A DNA stretch of 64,000 bases from Mariniflexile fucanivorans (GCF_004341235.1 NZ_SLUP01000010.1:107557-171556), one strand, 5' to 3'; numbered from the stretch's first letter, positions 7,642 to 16,592 are shown. A program made the numbers and translations. The notes: generated by a model from the letters alone, not told the origin.

Positions 7642-9954
7642 ATGAAAACATTACTAAATTTTATTATTGTGTTGACAATTTCAATGCAAATTCAAGCACA
7701 AGAACGGTTAATTTCGGGCAAAGTTACCGATGAAACAGGGTTAGCACTTCCTGGAGCTAACGTTGTTGTTAAAGGAACTTCAACAGGAATCACAACAAAT
7801 TTTGACGGTTTATATCAAATAAAGGCAAAAGACACAGACATTTTGGTGTTTTCGTATATAGGTTTTATAAGCGAAGAGCGTGTTGTTGGAAAATTAAATA
7901 CCATTTCAATAACATTAAAAGAAGATAGTTCGTGTTTAGATGAAGTGGTCGTGGTTGGTTACGGAACAAGAAAACGAACTTATGTAACTGGTTCTGTATC
8001 CAGAATTTCATCACATCAAAAAAGTCAAAATAAACAAAAAGCGTATCAAAATAAGTTAGCGAATCAAATTCAATACCATACGGCAACAAGTGCTTTGCAA
8101 GGTAAAGTAGCAGGTGTTCAGGTAAATAATTCGGCGTCCAATGCGCATATTGTCATTCGAGGCACTTCAACTTTGTCAAATAACAGCGAACCTTTGGTGG
8201 TTGTAGATGGGCATACTGTACCTTATCATATGGTAGAATCCATCAATCCAAACGAGGTTAAAGATATAACCATTCTTAAAGATAGTAATGCGACGGCTAT
8301 TTATGGAAATAGAGGGAGTAATGGTGTTATCATCATTTCAACAAAAAACAAAGCGGAAGTTTTAACTGAACCTTTATATATAGTTGATGGTGTGCCAATT
8401 AAAAAAGAACATAATTACATTATTGAAAATTTACCAAAACAGGATATTGATACTAAAACAAGTTATAATAAAGCAGAAGCCAAAGATAAATTTGGAAAAA
8501 TAGCTAAAGATGGCTGTATTGTAATTACAACGCATCAAGGAAATTTTAGATTAAACAATCAAGAAAGTTATGCCGTAATTGAAGAAAATAACTTTGAAAG
8601 AACATCGTTATCGCCACTTTCTACCTTTTCTATAGATGTAGATAAAGCATCTTACAGCAATATAAGACGCATGATTAACGACGGAATGGCCATAGAGCCT
8701 GATGCCGTTAAAATTGAAGAAATGATAAATTATTTTGATTATAATTATCCACAACCAACTGGAGAACATCCATTTTCAATAAACACCGAAGTAGCAAAAA
8801 CACCGTGGAATACAGATACTAAAATTGTTAAAATAGGCTTGCAAGGAAAAACATATTTAAATGATGAGTTGCCAGCATCGAACCTAACATTTTTAATAGA
8901 TGTTTCGGGTTCTATGAGTTCGCAAAATAAATTACCGTTGTTAAAATCGGCTTTCAAATTATTGGTAAATCAGTTACGCGAGCAGGATAAAGTGTCTATT
9001 GTTGTGTATGCAGGTGCAGCAGGTGTGGTGCTAGAACCAACTTCGGGGAAACACAAAGAAAAAATAATCAATGCGTTAGATAATTTAAATTCTGGAGGTT
9101 CAACAGCAGGTGGTGCAGGTATTAACTTAGCTTATAAATTAGCTGAAGAAAATTTTAAAAAGAATGGCAATAACCGAGTTATTTTAGCTACCGATGGCGA
9201 TTTTAACGTGGGTGCTTCGTCTGATAAAGCCATGGAAAAACTTATTGAAGAAAAACGTAAATCGGGTGTGTTTTTATCTGTTTTAGGATTTGGCTACGGA
9301 AATTATAAAGATTCAAAATTGGAAATTTTAGCCAATAAAGGCAACGGAAACCATGCCTACATCGATAATATGCAAGAAGCACAAAAAGTGTTTGGAAAGG
9401 AATTTGGAGGTACGTTGTTTACCATTGCTAAAGATGTAAAAATTCAAATTGAATTCAATCCAAATAAAGTACAAGCCTACAGATTGATTGGTTATGAAAA
9501 TAGAATGCTTGCAGATGAAGATTTTGTTGATGACACAAAAGATGCAGGTGAATTAGGTAGTGGGCATACAGTAACTGCACTATATGAAGTTATTCCTGTG
9601 GGAGTTGATAGCAAGTATTTAAAAGATGTACCCGATTTAAAATACACAAAACCGGAAGCTACTAAAGCGTATTCAAATGAATTATTTACTGTGAAATTTA
9701 GATACAAAAAACCTGATGGCGATACAAGTATTGAAATGGTGCATGTACAAAATGATGTAGTTTCTGAAGCTTCCGAAGATTTAAAATTTGCAACATCGGT
9801 TGCCTTATTTGGTATGCAATTACGACAATCAAAATATCAAAACAACTCCAAAGTAGAAGATGTTATCACCTTGGCAAAATCGGGTAGAGGAGACGATAAA
9901 GATGGCTACCGGTCAGAATTTATGAGATTAGTTTCTTCTTATCAGAATTTATAA
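7642..9954 (+). CDS. YfbK-like von Willebrand factor A protein fused to CarboxypepD-reg and TonB-plug-like domains
   Basis: A 770-residue exported protein. Residues 1-19 are a signal peptide ending in AQ. Residues 22-95 form a carboxypeptidase-regulatory-like beta-sandwich (ISGKVTDETGLALPGANVVV), followed by DEVVVVGYGTRKR and a SusC-style plug segment (GVQVNNSASNAHIVIRGTST ... VDGHTVPYHMVESI ... AIYGNRGSNGVIIISTK, about 150-237). A second, degenerate plug repeat (LYIVDGVPIKKEHNYI ... KDGCIVITTH) follows. From about 322 it matches the YfbK family: N-terminal YfbK domain, vWA domain with the MIDAS motif DVSGSMSS near 419, and the DUF3520-type C-terminal domain to the end. There is no beta-barrel, so it is not a transporter. 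Function of YfbK-type proteins is unknown; binding through the metal-dependent adhesion site is the likely role. It starts 87 bases after menE with its own leader. Confidence 0.9.
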   Translation: MKTLLNFIIVLTISMQIQAQERLISGKVTDETGLALPGANVVVKGTSTGITTNFDGLYQIKAKDTDILVFSYIGFISEERVVGKLNTISITLKEDSSCLDEVVVVGYGTRKRTYVTGSVSRISSHQKSQNKQKAYQNKLANQIQYHTATSALQGKVAGVQVNNSASNAHIVIRGTSTLSNNSEPLVVVDGHTVPYHMVESINPNEVKDITILKDSNATAIYGNRGSNGVIIISTKNKAEVLTEPLYIVDGVPIKKEHNYIIENLPKQDIDTKTSYNKAEAKDKFGKIAKDGCIVITTHQGNFRLNNQESYAVIEENNFERTSLSPLSTFSIDVDKASYSNIRRMINDGMAIEPDAVKIEEMINYFDYNYPQPTGEHPFSINTEVAKTPWNTDTKIVKIGLQGKTYLNDELPASNLTFLIDVSGSMSSQNKLPLLKSAFKLLVNQLREQDKVSIVVYAGAAGVVLEPTSGKHKEKIINALDNLNSGGSTAGGAGINLAYKLAEENFKKNGNNRVILATDGDFNVGASSDKAMEKLIEEKRKSGVFLSVLGFGYGNYKDSKLEILANKGNGNHAYIDNMQEAQKVFGKEFGGTLFTIAKDVKIQIEFNPNKVQAYRLIGYENRMLADEDFVDDTKDAGELGSGHTVTALYEVIPVGVDSKYLKDVPDLKYTKPEATKAYSNELFTVKFRYKKPDGDTSIEMVHVQNDVVSEASEDLKFATSVALFGMQLRQSKYQNNSKVEDVITLAKSGRGDDKDGYRSEFMRLVSSYQNL

Positions 9955-10259
9955 AAAGTTTAAAAAACCAATTATTTATAGAGGTGTCATATTGGGCGCA
10001 GTCGAATATATTTTGACTGTGCCCAAACTGGTATTTGTAACCGAATTGAAATATAATTATTCTTTAAAATTCAAAATTTACTTTCCGAATTACAACAATC
10101 AAGTTGTAATTATTTCTCTTTTATTCGTCGCTCAATCACATGTTTACGTAGATTTTATAATGCTATTGTGTTAAATTATTATTCATTTGAGCAAAAGTAA
10201 ACTTTACTAATATTTTAATTTAGAAGAAATATGAATTTAAATTAAAAAAATAAAGAAGC
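9955..10259. other. gene-free 305-bp stretch with one degenerate repeat
   Basis: Between the vWA gene and the copper-storage-like gene. It holds the hairpin/repeat at 9983-10026 and is otherwise AT-rich. A 60-codon ORF here overlaps the hairpin, has no coding character, and I do not accept it. Confidence 0.6.
9983..10026. repeat. degenerate TGTCATTCTGAGCGCAGTCGAA-type repeat forming a hairpin
   Basis: GTGTCATATTGGGCGCAGTC is followed, after an 11-base loop, by GACTGTGCCCAA; the 12-base arms (9992-10003 and 10015-10026) pair with a single G-T. The left part resembles a repeat family common in Bacteroidetes intergenic DNA. It lies 29 bases after the vWA stop and could also help end its transcript, but has no T-run. 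Confidence 0.6.
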
Positions 10260-10577
10260 ATGGTACGAAGTTATGAGAGTTGTATAGAGGCCTGTCAACA
10301 ATGTGTAATTGATTGTCAAAAATGTCTTTCTGAAATGATTGGTAAAAAAAGTGATAATGATTGTCCAAATTGTTGTTTGCAATGTGTAGAAGCCTGTTTA
10401 ATTTGCATCAAATTTATGTTAGTCGATAGTTTTTTTGCAAAAAAGTATTGTAGACTATGTGCTGAAATTTGTGAATGGTGTGCACAACAATGTCAACAAC
10501 ATGACAATGAGCATTGTAAAGCATGTGCAGCTTCATGTACTGCATGTGCACAAGAATGCCGAGTGCATATGGCTTAA
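10260..10577 (+). CDS. Cys-rich four-helix-bundle copper-storage-like protein (DUF326/Csp type)
   Basis: A 105-residue protein with 21 cysteines, 20% of the chain, arranged as CxxxC, CxxC and CC spacings along predicted helices (Cys 8, 12, 15, 19, 22, 35, 38, 39, 42, 46, 49 and ten more after residue 63). This is the pattern of the DUF326/Csp four-helix bundles, in which the inward-facing thiols bind many Cu(I) ions. The sequence has no signal peptide, so it would be a cytosolic Csp3-like protein that buffers copper. The start ATG at 10260 is preceded by AAAGAAG. The next gene, 34 bases on, is an FMN split-barrel protein, likely cotranscribed. Confidence 0.88.
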   Translation: MVRSYESCIEACQQCVIDCQKCLSEMIGKKSDNDCPNCCLQCVEACLICIKFMLVDSFFAKKYCRLCAEICEWCAQQCQQHDNEHCKACAASCTACAQECRVHMA

Positions 10578-10611
10578 AAACGAATATTAAAAACTAAAAA
10601 ATTTAAGAAAA

Positions 10612-11049
10612 ATGGACAATAAAAGTAATACAAAGGATAAAGACAAATTAGAAAAAATAAAAGCACTTATAGATGATCCCAAAGTAATTATGCTTTCCAC
10701 CAGATTGGATAAAATCCCTTTTTCGGTTTGCCCAATGACCATTCAAGAAATAGATGAACTAGGTGATCTTTGGTTTTTTTCTTCAAAAGCGAGTAGCCAT
10801 TTTAATGATATAGAGTTTGACAACAGAGTACAAATTATGTATGTAGACAACCAAAAGCAAAGCTATATATCCATTTATGGAAATGCAACCCATATTGTTG
10901 ATAAACAAAAAGTTAACGAATTATGGAACCCCGATCTAACTAATTGGTTTGAAGGAAAAGACGATCCAAATTTAATATTGTTAAATGTTAATATTGATAA
11001 TGCTTATTATTGGAATGCGGAAGAAAGTAAACTCGTGTCTTTTTTTTAA
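10612..11049 (+). CDS. pyridoxamine 5'-phosphate oxidase-like FMN-binding split-barrel protein (general stress protein 26 type)
   Basis: A 145-residue protein of the small split-barrel flavin-binding family that includes general stress protein 26. Recognisable parts are the N-terminal strand region VIMLSTRLDKIPFSVCPMTI, LWFFSSKASSHFNDIEFDNRVQIMYVDN and the C-terminal YYWNAEESKLVSFF. Members bind FMN, FAD or F420 and are often stress induced; the substrate cannot be told from sequence. It lies 34 bases after the Cys-rich protein and is probably in one transcript with it. A 41-bp palindrome follows it at 11110-11150. Confidence 0.9.
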   Translation: MDNKSNTKDKDKLEKIKALIDDPKVIMLSTRLDKIPFSVCPMTIQEIDELGDLWFFSSKASSHFNDIEFDNRVQIMYVDNQKQSYISIYGNATHIVDKQKVNELWNPDLTNWFEGKDDPNLILLNVNIDNAYYWNAEESKLVSFF

Positions 11050-11109
11050 ATGAATTTGCATAACGATCATAATTTAATAAAAGGTATAATATATTAAAGC
11101 CTTTTCGAT

Positions 11110-11150
11110 ACCAAGACCTCACAGGTTTTCAAAACCTGTGAGGTCTTGGT
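11110..11150. repeat. 41-bp perfect palindrome (CCAAGACCTCACAGGTTTT type)
   Basis: Two 20-base arms around a central C: ACCAAGACCTCACAGGTTTT (11110-11129) and its exact complement at 11131-11150. Elements of this kind (AACCTCACAGGTTTT and variants) recur in intergenic DNA of flavobacteria. It sits between convergent genes and may also act as a transcript-end hairpin for the split-barrel gene, though there is no T-run. Confidence 0.85.
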
Positions 11151-11345
11151 TATTCTGAAAATTGCGAGTAGTTCGAAATTAATGTTGTGTCATGAAATTA
11201 GCTGAACGAAATAGCTTAAATTAGCAAAGCAATTACATATTTGAATGAATGTTCTTCTACATTTTTGAGGGCATTGTATAGCTTAAAAAGTTTATGTAAT
11301 GCCTTCATTTTATTAGCGTTTTTAAGAATTTAATGTCGTCTTATA

Positions 11346-11795
11346 TTAAGATACTGTTATTATAAACTCTGAAGAGGAATGATCTTTATTAGAATCTTTG
11401 TAAACATAGTTTAAACTTTTTCGTAATAAATTTTTAAGATTTCCAAAAGTACTGGGTTTCATTAAATACCAATTGGCTCCTTTATTTTGTAATGTATCTG
11501 CCATCGCTTCATCTATGTAAGTAGAGTATATAATGATAGGGATTTTGGAAAGCTGTGGCTCGTTTCTAATATCATTTAAACATTCTTCGCCATTCATCAA
11601 AGGCATATTCAAATCTAAATAAATGGCATCTGGTAAGGGCTTACCGGCCATTAAAAGGTGTTCCATAAGCGTAACGCCATTATCAAAATCTTCAACTGCT
11701 ACATTCATATTTAATTCATCTAGAGCTTCTTTAAAAAGCATACGGTCTTCATTATCATCATCAGCTAGGTAAATTAAGAGCGGTTTTTGTAACAT
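11346..11795 (-). CDS. single-domain response regulator (CheY/Rcp1-like receiver)
   Basis: A 149-residue receiver domain with no output domain. The acidic pair is in IYLADDDNEDR (Asp 12-14), the phosphorylation site is Asp61 in YLDLNMPLMNG, the switch Ser/Thr lies in IIYSTYID (about 91-92) and the conserved Lys is 113 in YLMKPSTF. Lone receivers of this kind in Bacteroidetes often pair with histidine kinases encoded elsewhere; no kinase is in this window. It is followed on the same strand by no gene within 300 bases and lies 38 bases downstream of the osmC-like gene, so the two may share a transcript. Confidence 0.94.
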   Translation of the reverse strand: MLQKPLLIYLADDDNEDRMLFKEALDELNMNVAVEDFDNGVTLMEHLLMAGKPLPDAIYLDLNMPLMNGEECLNDIRNEPQLSKIPIIIYSTYIDEAMADTLQNKGANWYLMKPSTFGNLKNLLRKSLNYVYKDSNKDHSSSEFIITVS

Positions 11796-11833
11796 AATTT
11801 TGAAATAAATGAATTAAAAAAAAATCATTAGTA

Positions 11834-12247
11834 TTAATCTAAACTAGCATCAAGACTTATATCAAGAGCTTTATAGGCTTTACTTACAGGGCAATTTTGT
11901 TTTGCGTCTTTGGCGACTTCTTGAAATTTGTCATCTTGTATATCGGCTACTTTAGCTTTAACAACAAGTTCCGATTTTGTTATAACGCCATCTTCCATGA
12001 TTATAAAACATTTGGTTTCTAACACTTCGGGGGTAAAACCGGCTTCGGTTAAGTTTGCACTTAATTGCATAGTGAAACATCCAGCATGTGCTGCGGCTAA
12101 TAATTCTTCAGGATTTGTACCTGTACCGTTTTCAAATCGGCTGTGGTAAGAATACTGCATGTTGTCAAGTGCTTTACTTTCAGAGGTTAAATAACCTTTT
12201 CCTTCTTTTACAGTGCCGCTCCAAACGGCAGTGGTATGTCTTTTCAT
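11834..12247 (-). CDS. OsmC/OhrR-family peroxiredoxin (OsmC subfamily)
   Basis: A 137-residue thiol peroxidase of the OsmC/Ohr family, which reduces organic hydroperoxides. The two redox cysteines are present: Cys57 in AAAHAGCFTMQLS and Cys119 in KQNCPVSKAYKAL. TNPEELLAAAHAGC and the N-terminal TAVWSGTVKEGKGYLTSES are typical of the OsmC subfamily. It sits between the receiver gene and a small membrane-protein gene, all on the minus strand, in a run of stress-type genes. Confidence 0.95.
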   Translation of the reverse strand: MKRHTTAVWSGTVKEGKGYLTSESKALDNMQYSYHSRFENGTGTNPEELLAAAHAGCFTMQLSANLTEAGFTPEVLETKCFIIMEDGVITKSELVVKAKVADIQDDKFQEVAKDAKQNCPVSKAYKALDISLDASLD

Positions 12248-12286
12248 TTTGTATGTTTTTTAATGTTTAGTTACTATTTATTCAAC

Positions 12287-12484
<198 letters not shown>

Positions 12485-12608
12485 TTAATTATCTAGCTAA
12501 AAATAAAGCTAAAGAATGCACTAGGTTAACTCATATAAAAACCATTTTTAGCGCAATCAAAAAAAAATGATGTTTTAATGCAGAAATTGGTGTGCGTTCT
12601 GAGCTGTT

Positions 12609-13490
12609 TTAAGTAGTTGAAATTAGATATTGGTCTGAATAAATTTTGGTAAACTGTGCGCCAAAAAAAAGAATTAAACTAGAATAAGAAGTCCACAACA
12701 TAACAATAATAATAGAACCGGCGGCACCATAGGTAGAACCAGGTTCTGTTTTTCCAAAGTAATAGGAAAGGATGTACTTGCCTAAAATGAATAAAATGGC
12801 GGTTAATGCAGCACCCACCCGTACCGCTCTCCATTTTATATGTTTGCTTGGTAAAAATTTAAACATGGCGGCGAATAAAATATAAATAAATACAAGAGAT
12901 ATGGTAATGTCCAGAATATAAGCAATACCTACAATTTCAGTTGAAAACAAATTAGAGATCCTGTTGGCAAAGGTTGTAAGCAATGCGGTAAGTGCAAAAC
13001 TTATTAGGAGTAAAAACCCGAAAATTAATATAAACCCAAAACTTTTTAACCTGCCAATTAATGTGGAAATAATTTCATTTGAATACGTTTGTTTTATTCC
13101 CCAAATATCATCGAGAGCATTTTGTAATTGATAAAACACGCCGGTGGCACCATATAATAAAACACCAATACCCAAAATAGTGGCAAATAAAGAAGTGGGT
13201 GCGTCGCCCTTTTCTGCAATCATATTTAAAATGGCCGTTGCTGTATCCGATCCTAAGGCCGACGACATTTCAGACTGTAATTCACCCCTCACAATTTCTC
13301 TTCCCCAAATGGCTCCAACCAAATTTAAAATAATAATAAGTAATGCGGGAAGCGATAATATAGCATAATAAGCCACTACAGCTCCTAATTTAAAAGGTTC
13401 TTTATCTATCCAAGACTTATAGGTTTTAACTAGAAGTTTTGGTAAATGAGTTAGTTTAAATGACGTATTATCCTTTGTATCCTTATCCAT
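12609..13490 (-). CDS. YihY/BrkB-family inner-membrane protein
   Basis: A 293-residue polytopic membrane protein with six hydrophobic segments. Family landmarks are KLGAVVAYYAILSLPALLII at about 34-53, the TSLFATILGIGVLLYGATGV segment, LQNALDDIWGIK, and SYYFGKTEPGSTYGAAGSII near the C terminus. YihY/BrkB proteins were once thought to be RNase BN but are integral membrane proteins of unsettled function; some are proposed transporters. It precedes the DUF5670-like gene on the same strand with about 150 bases between them. Confidence 0.94.
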   Translation of the reverse strand: MDKDTKDNTSFKLTHLPKLLVKTYKSWIDKEPFKLGAVVAYYAILSLPALLIIILNLVGAIWGREIVRGELQSEMSSALGSDTATAILNMIAEKGDAPTSLFATILGIGVLLYGATGVFYQLQNALDDIWGIKQTYSNEIISTLIGRLKSFGFILIFGFLLLISFALTALLTTFANRISNLFSTEIVGIAYILDITISLVFIYILFAAMFKFLPSKHIKWRAVRVGAALTAILFILGKYILSYYFGKTEPGSTYGAAGSIIIVMLWTSYSSLILFFGAQFTKIYSDQYLISTT

Positions 13491-13704
13491 TTTATTTATA
13501 AAAATTATTTATTCAAAATAAAATAGTTTCTATAAATATATTTAATCGAATCCATTAAAGTATTAGCGTTATTGGTTTTTGGTAGTAAATACATGGTTAT
13601 TAAAATTATATAAAATAACGAAAAAATTATGTAACAGCATCATTACACTAATGTTGCAATTTTGTAACATAAAATGATAATTAATATAATTTAAACATAT
13701 AAAC

Positions 13705-13845
13705 ATGAAAAATTTAAGCTTTAAAACACAGCAAAATGCCATTGTAAAACGCACTTTAAGCCTTGAAGAGTTTATTGGGAATTATATAGCACCGTCCCAA
13801 ATTAAAGATAGCGATTTAAATCCTATTTCGATTGCAGATAAATAA
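13705..13845 (+). CDS. hypothetical 46-residue peptide upstream of the AraC regulator
   Basis: A complete short ORF starting MKNLSFKTQQNAIVKRTLSL and ending SIADK. It has codon use like its neighbours, a TTTAAACATATAAAC leader before the ATG, and a sensible amphipathic composition without hydrophobic runs. I recognise no family. It lies 66 bases before the AraC-type gene on the same strand, so it could be a leader peptide, a partner, or a small protein regulated with it. A TGTAACATA sequence occurs both before it (13663) and after it (13885). Confidence 0.45.
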   Translation: MKNLSFKTQQNAIVKRTLSLEEFIGNYIAPSQIKDSDLNPISIADK

Positions 13846-13911
13846 TTAGGCTATTTAATAATTAGTTTATCTAGAACCCATAGCTGTAACATAACAATAA
13901 AAAAAATAAAC

Positions 13912-14928
13912 ATGAAAACGATATCAATAACTTCAAATAATCTTTCTACTATTTTTGAGCAAATACAAGTTCAATTAGGCGGTAAACTCAAAATTAAATC
14001 TAAGGAATACAGATTAGAAATAAACAATGTTATTGCTGAAGGATTTGTTTCAGGAATATCTGTAGAACCTGCAATTTCTTACATAGAATATGATATTGTT
14101 TTTAAAGAAGATGTCACACTTACATACAGACAAGATCATTCAAGCTACATTCATTTTGGATATTGTTCCAAAGGAAAATTGGTTCAGAGTTTTGGAGAAA
14201 ATGGACTTAAGAATACTTTAGCTCAATTCCAAACAGGTATTTTTTCAAATTCAGCAAAAAAAAGAACATTTTTATTCTTTAGAAAAAACGAAGAAGTGAA
14301 AATTTCTATGATCACTGTAAATGTTCTTTCTGTTTCAGATAAAGAATTAAAAACCCATTTGCAAAGTACATTTGTAAATAATCAAGAAAATAGTGAGTTA
14401 GCGCACATTGGTTCGTTCAACCTAAAAATTTCAGAAAAAATTGATCACCTTAATTGTATTAGCCAAAAAGGGTTGATTAGAAACTTGTTGATAAACAGTA
14501 CTGTATATTTAATTTTGGCTTTAGAACTTGAACAGCATAAAGACGATTTAATAAACGCTGAAAACAGCTACAACTCCCTTTCGCAGTCTGATATGGAAGC
14601 TATTAAGGACATATCTGAATTTATAAGAAATTATCCAGAAATTCAATATAGCTTAAAGTATTTGAGTAAAAAAGCAGGATTGTCTCCTATTAAATTGCAA
14701 GAAGGTTTTAAAATAATGCACAACAGAACGGTAACCGATTTTATTAGAAACGTTAGGGTAGAAGCAGCAGAAAATTTAATACGAACTTCCGAACTTAATA
14801 TTTCAGAAATTGTATATACCATTGGTCTTACCAGTAGAAGTTATTTTTCAAAAATATTCAAAGCCAAATACAATTGCAGCCCTAAACATTATCAAAATCA
14901 TCAAAACAGATTAGCTATTACGGCTTAA
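13912..14928 (+). CDS. AraC-family transcriptional regulator
   Basis: A 338-residue regulator. The C-terminal about 100 residues form the two-helix-turn-helix AraC domain: IRNYPEIQYSLKYLSKKAGL, then LQEGFKIMHNRTVTDFIRNV and the second HTH and signature ISEIVYTIGLTSRSYFSKIF followed by KAKYNCSPKHYQ. The first 220 residues are an unassigned sensor region with beta-strands and no transmembrane segment. Its neighbours are small stress proteins (DUF2383, DUF1328), so it is a plausible local regulator of them. A 120-base leader with repeated TGTAACATA sequences precedes it. Confidence 0.94.
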   Translation: MKTISITSNNLSTIFEQIQVQLGGKLKIKSKEYRLEINNVIAEGFVSGISVEPAISYIEYDIVFKEDVTLTYRQDHSSYIHFGYCSKGKLVQSFGENGLKNTLAQFQTGIFSNSAKKRTFLFFRKNEEVKISMITVNVLSVSDKELKTHLQSTFVNNQENSELAHIGSFNLKISEKIDHLNCISQKGLIRNLLINSTVYLILALELEQHKDDLINAENSYNSLSQSDMEAIKDISEFIRNYPEIQYSLKYLSKKAGLSPIKLQEGFKIMHNRTVTDFIRNVRVEAAENLIRTSELNISEIVYTIGLTSRSYFSKIFKAKYNCSPKHYQNHQNRLAITA

Positions 14929-15017
14929 AACAGTTAAGAATAAACATTTTTATTATTTAAAACGAACTGTTTAAGCTTACTTAAATAAACCGTTTTTAAC
15001 TTTAAATTTTAGAAATA

Positions 15018-15467
15018 ATGAGCACATATACAGCAACCATAAGTAATAAATTGAATAATCTTTTAGAAAAAACAAAAGATGCCGAAAAAGGTTTTAAAAC
15101 AGCCTCTGAAAACACAAATAATACGTATTTGAAGCAATATTTTGAAAGAAAATCAAAAGAACGCTATCAATTTGGATACGAATTAAACAATGAAGTAAGA
15201 TTATTTGGCGAGCGTCCTAAAAAAAGTGGTAGCGTAACTGGTGCAGCTCATCGTACCTGGATGGACATTAAAGCATTGTTTTCGGGCAATAATGATGAAG
15301 CTATGCTGGAAGAAGCCATAAGCGGAGAGCGAGCAACTTTACAAGAATATAACAATGTGCTTAATGAAACTTCCTTACCCATTAGTACCCATAGCATCTT
15401 GCTAAAACAAAAAGACATTATAGAAAGTGATCTTAAAACTATTAAGACACTTGAAGATTTACAATAA
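15018..15467 (+). CDS. PA2169-type four-helix-bundle protein (DUF2383)
   Basis: A 149-residue ferritin-like four-helix protein of the DUF2383/PA2169 family. Visible landmarks are the N-terminal LNNLLEKTKDAEKGFKTASE helix, FERKSKERYQFGYELNNEVR, the loop GSVTGAAHRTWMDIKALFSG and the AMLEEAISGERATLQEYNNV helix with its EExxxxGE pattern. Members are often induced by stress; whether they bind metal is unclear. It is transcribed 89 bases after the AraC gene and is followed by a strong terminator at 15495-15531. Confidence 0.92.
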   Translation: MSTYTATISNKLNNLLEKTKDAEKGFKTASENTNNTYLKQYFERKSKERYQFGYELNNEVRLFGERPKKSGSVTGAAHRTWMDIKALFSGNNDEAMLEEAISGERATLQEYNNVLNETSLPISTHSILLKQKDIIESDLKTIKTLEDLQ

Positions 15468-15494
15468 TTATATCATTGTAAATTGCTAGAGAAG

Positions 15495-15531
15495 AGGATA
15501 GAAAAGTACGTTACTTTTTTATCCTTTTTTT
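15495..15531 (+). terminator. rho-independent terminator after the DUF2383 gene
   Basis: AGGATAGAAAAGTA (15495-15508) pairs with TACTTTTTTATCCT (512-525 of that kilobase) through 14 base pairs with one G-T, a 3-base loop, and then a run of T. It lies 28 bases after the stop codon. Confidence 0.8.
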
Positions 15532-15711
15532 GTGCTTTAAATTTGTTGAAATATCGTGTTACCGAGTAAACGTACTTTATGTTTTTGCGTTAATATATTA
15601 AGCAATAGCGTTAACTTATTTTGTTGATTTACAGTAATTTTAAGTTATAAGCGAGTGATTATAAAAAATATATTATTCACTTTTATTTATTAACTAAAAA
15701 AACTAGAAATT

Positions 15712-15873
15712 ATGTTACGTTGGACAATTACATTTATTATTTTAGCAATTATAGCAGGTATATTAGGTTTTGGCGGTATAGCCGCTGGAGCTGCTGGTAT
15801 AGCAAAAGTTTTATTTTTTATATTTATTGTGCTTTTTATTATTTCACTAATAACTGGCAGGAAAAAGATATAA
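15712..15873 (+). CDS. small membrane protein, DUF1328 (UPF0391/YtjA) family, 53 aa
   Basis: A short complete ORF, ATG at 15712, TAA at 15871. The product [20 protein letters not shown] continues with [20 protein letters not shown] and ends LIITGRKKI-like (SLITGRKKI). Two hydrophobic helices around [12 protein letters not shown] are the signature of the DUF1328 family, small stress-associated inner-membrane proteins of unknown function. Its own leader of about 180 bases follows the terminator of the DUF2383 gene. Confidence 0.93.
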   Translation: MLRWTITFIILAIIAGILGFGGIAAGAAGIAKVLFFIFIVLFIISLITGRKKI

Positions 15874-15940
15874 GTATTTGATATTCATTTGTAAAATTTA
15901 GGTGGATATTAAAAAATAAAGCTTATTAAGTTTATAGCTT

Positions 15941-15988
15941 AAACCGCTAAAAAATAAAAAGACTTCTTTTTGTTTTTAGCGGTTTTTA
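15941..15988. terminator. bidirectional terminator between convergent genes
   Basis: AAACCGCTAAAAA (15941-15953) and TTTTTAGCGGTTT (15973-15985) form a 13-bp perfect stem with A-rich entry and T-rich exit on both strands. It separates the DUF1328 gene (plus) from the minus-strand operon ending at 16038. Confidence 0.9.
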
Positions 15989-16037
15989 ATTTGATGAACA
16001 GTCTTTTTGCTTATTCAATTTATTAAAATTAAATAGT

Positions 16038-16580
16038 TTAGTTTTCATCTTCATCTTCATCTTCATCTACTTCAGCTAAAGGATGATCGTACATTTCTAA
16101 ACCAATAATTTTTATAATGTTTACTATGGTACTATAAAGCATTAATACAACTACAATAAGTCCAGAAGTTAAAATACTGGAAATGGCTAAAGACGTATAG
16201 TAAATATAATTAAACCAATTGGTAGGTACGGTATCAGACTCAGTGATGGGAAGATTTAGTAATATAAAAGATATCACTGAAGCTATAAAAACCACGGTAT
16301 CCAATTTTGCTATTTGTAGCACTTGTAAATAATGATCTTTTTTAAGTTTAGATTTTGAATTGGAACTAATACTTAATACGGTTAACAATAAAGCTAGAAT
16401 GGTGGCAGATGCCAAAGCAATTGTGTTGCAAAGTGTATTAATACCAGAAAGCGATTTTTTAATAAGTACTTTAGCTTCATAGCCACTTAATTCCCCTAAA
16501 AGAAGCGTTCCTAAAAGGATTATTAACAAGGAGATAATGCCTCCTGTTATTGCTCTTTTTGTATATCTGGTAATTTTCAT
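16038..16580 (-). CDS. four-helix membrane protein of unknown function with an Asp/Glu tail
   Basis: A 180-residue membrane protein I cannot assign. It has four hydrophobic segments (about 12-30, 50-70, 95-112 and 128-152). The extreme C terminus is a run of alternating Asp and Glu, EVDEDEDEDEN, coded by a simple GAT/GAA tandem at 16041-16070, which could change length by slippage. It is the last gene of a three-gene minus-strand operon and starts 12 bases after the AsmA-like gene, suggesting an envelope role shared with it. Confidence 0.85.
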   Translation of the reverse strand: MKITRYTKRAITGGIISLLIILLGTLLLGELSGYEAKVLIKKSLSGINTLCNTIALASATILALLLTVLSISSNSKSKLKKDHYLQVLQIAKLDTVVFIASVISFILLNLPITESDTVPTNWFNYIYYTSLAISSILTSGLIVVVLMLYSTIVNIIKIIGLEMYDHPLAEVDEDEDEDEN

Positions 16581-16592
16581 TGGTACTTACAT

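Noticed and set aside
9992..10174. 60-codon plus-strand ORF between the vWA and copper-storage-like genes
   Set aside because: It overlaps the repeat hairpin, has no ribosome site and no coding character.
11110..11150. Calling the 41-bp palindrome an attachment or recombination site
   Set aside because: No integrase or mobile gene is near and the element matches a dispersed intergenic repeat type.
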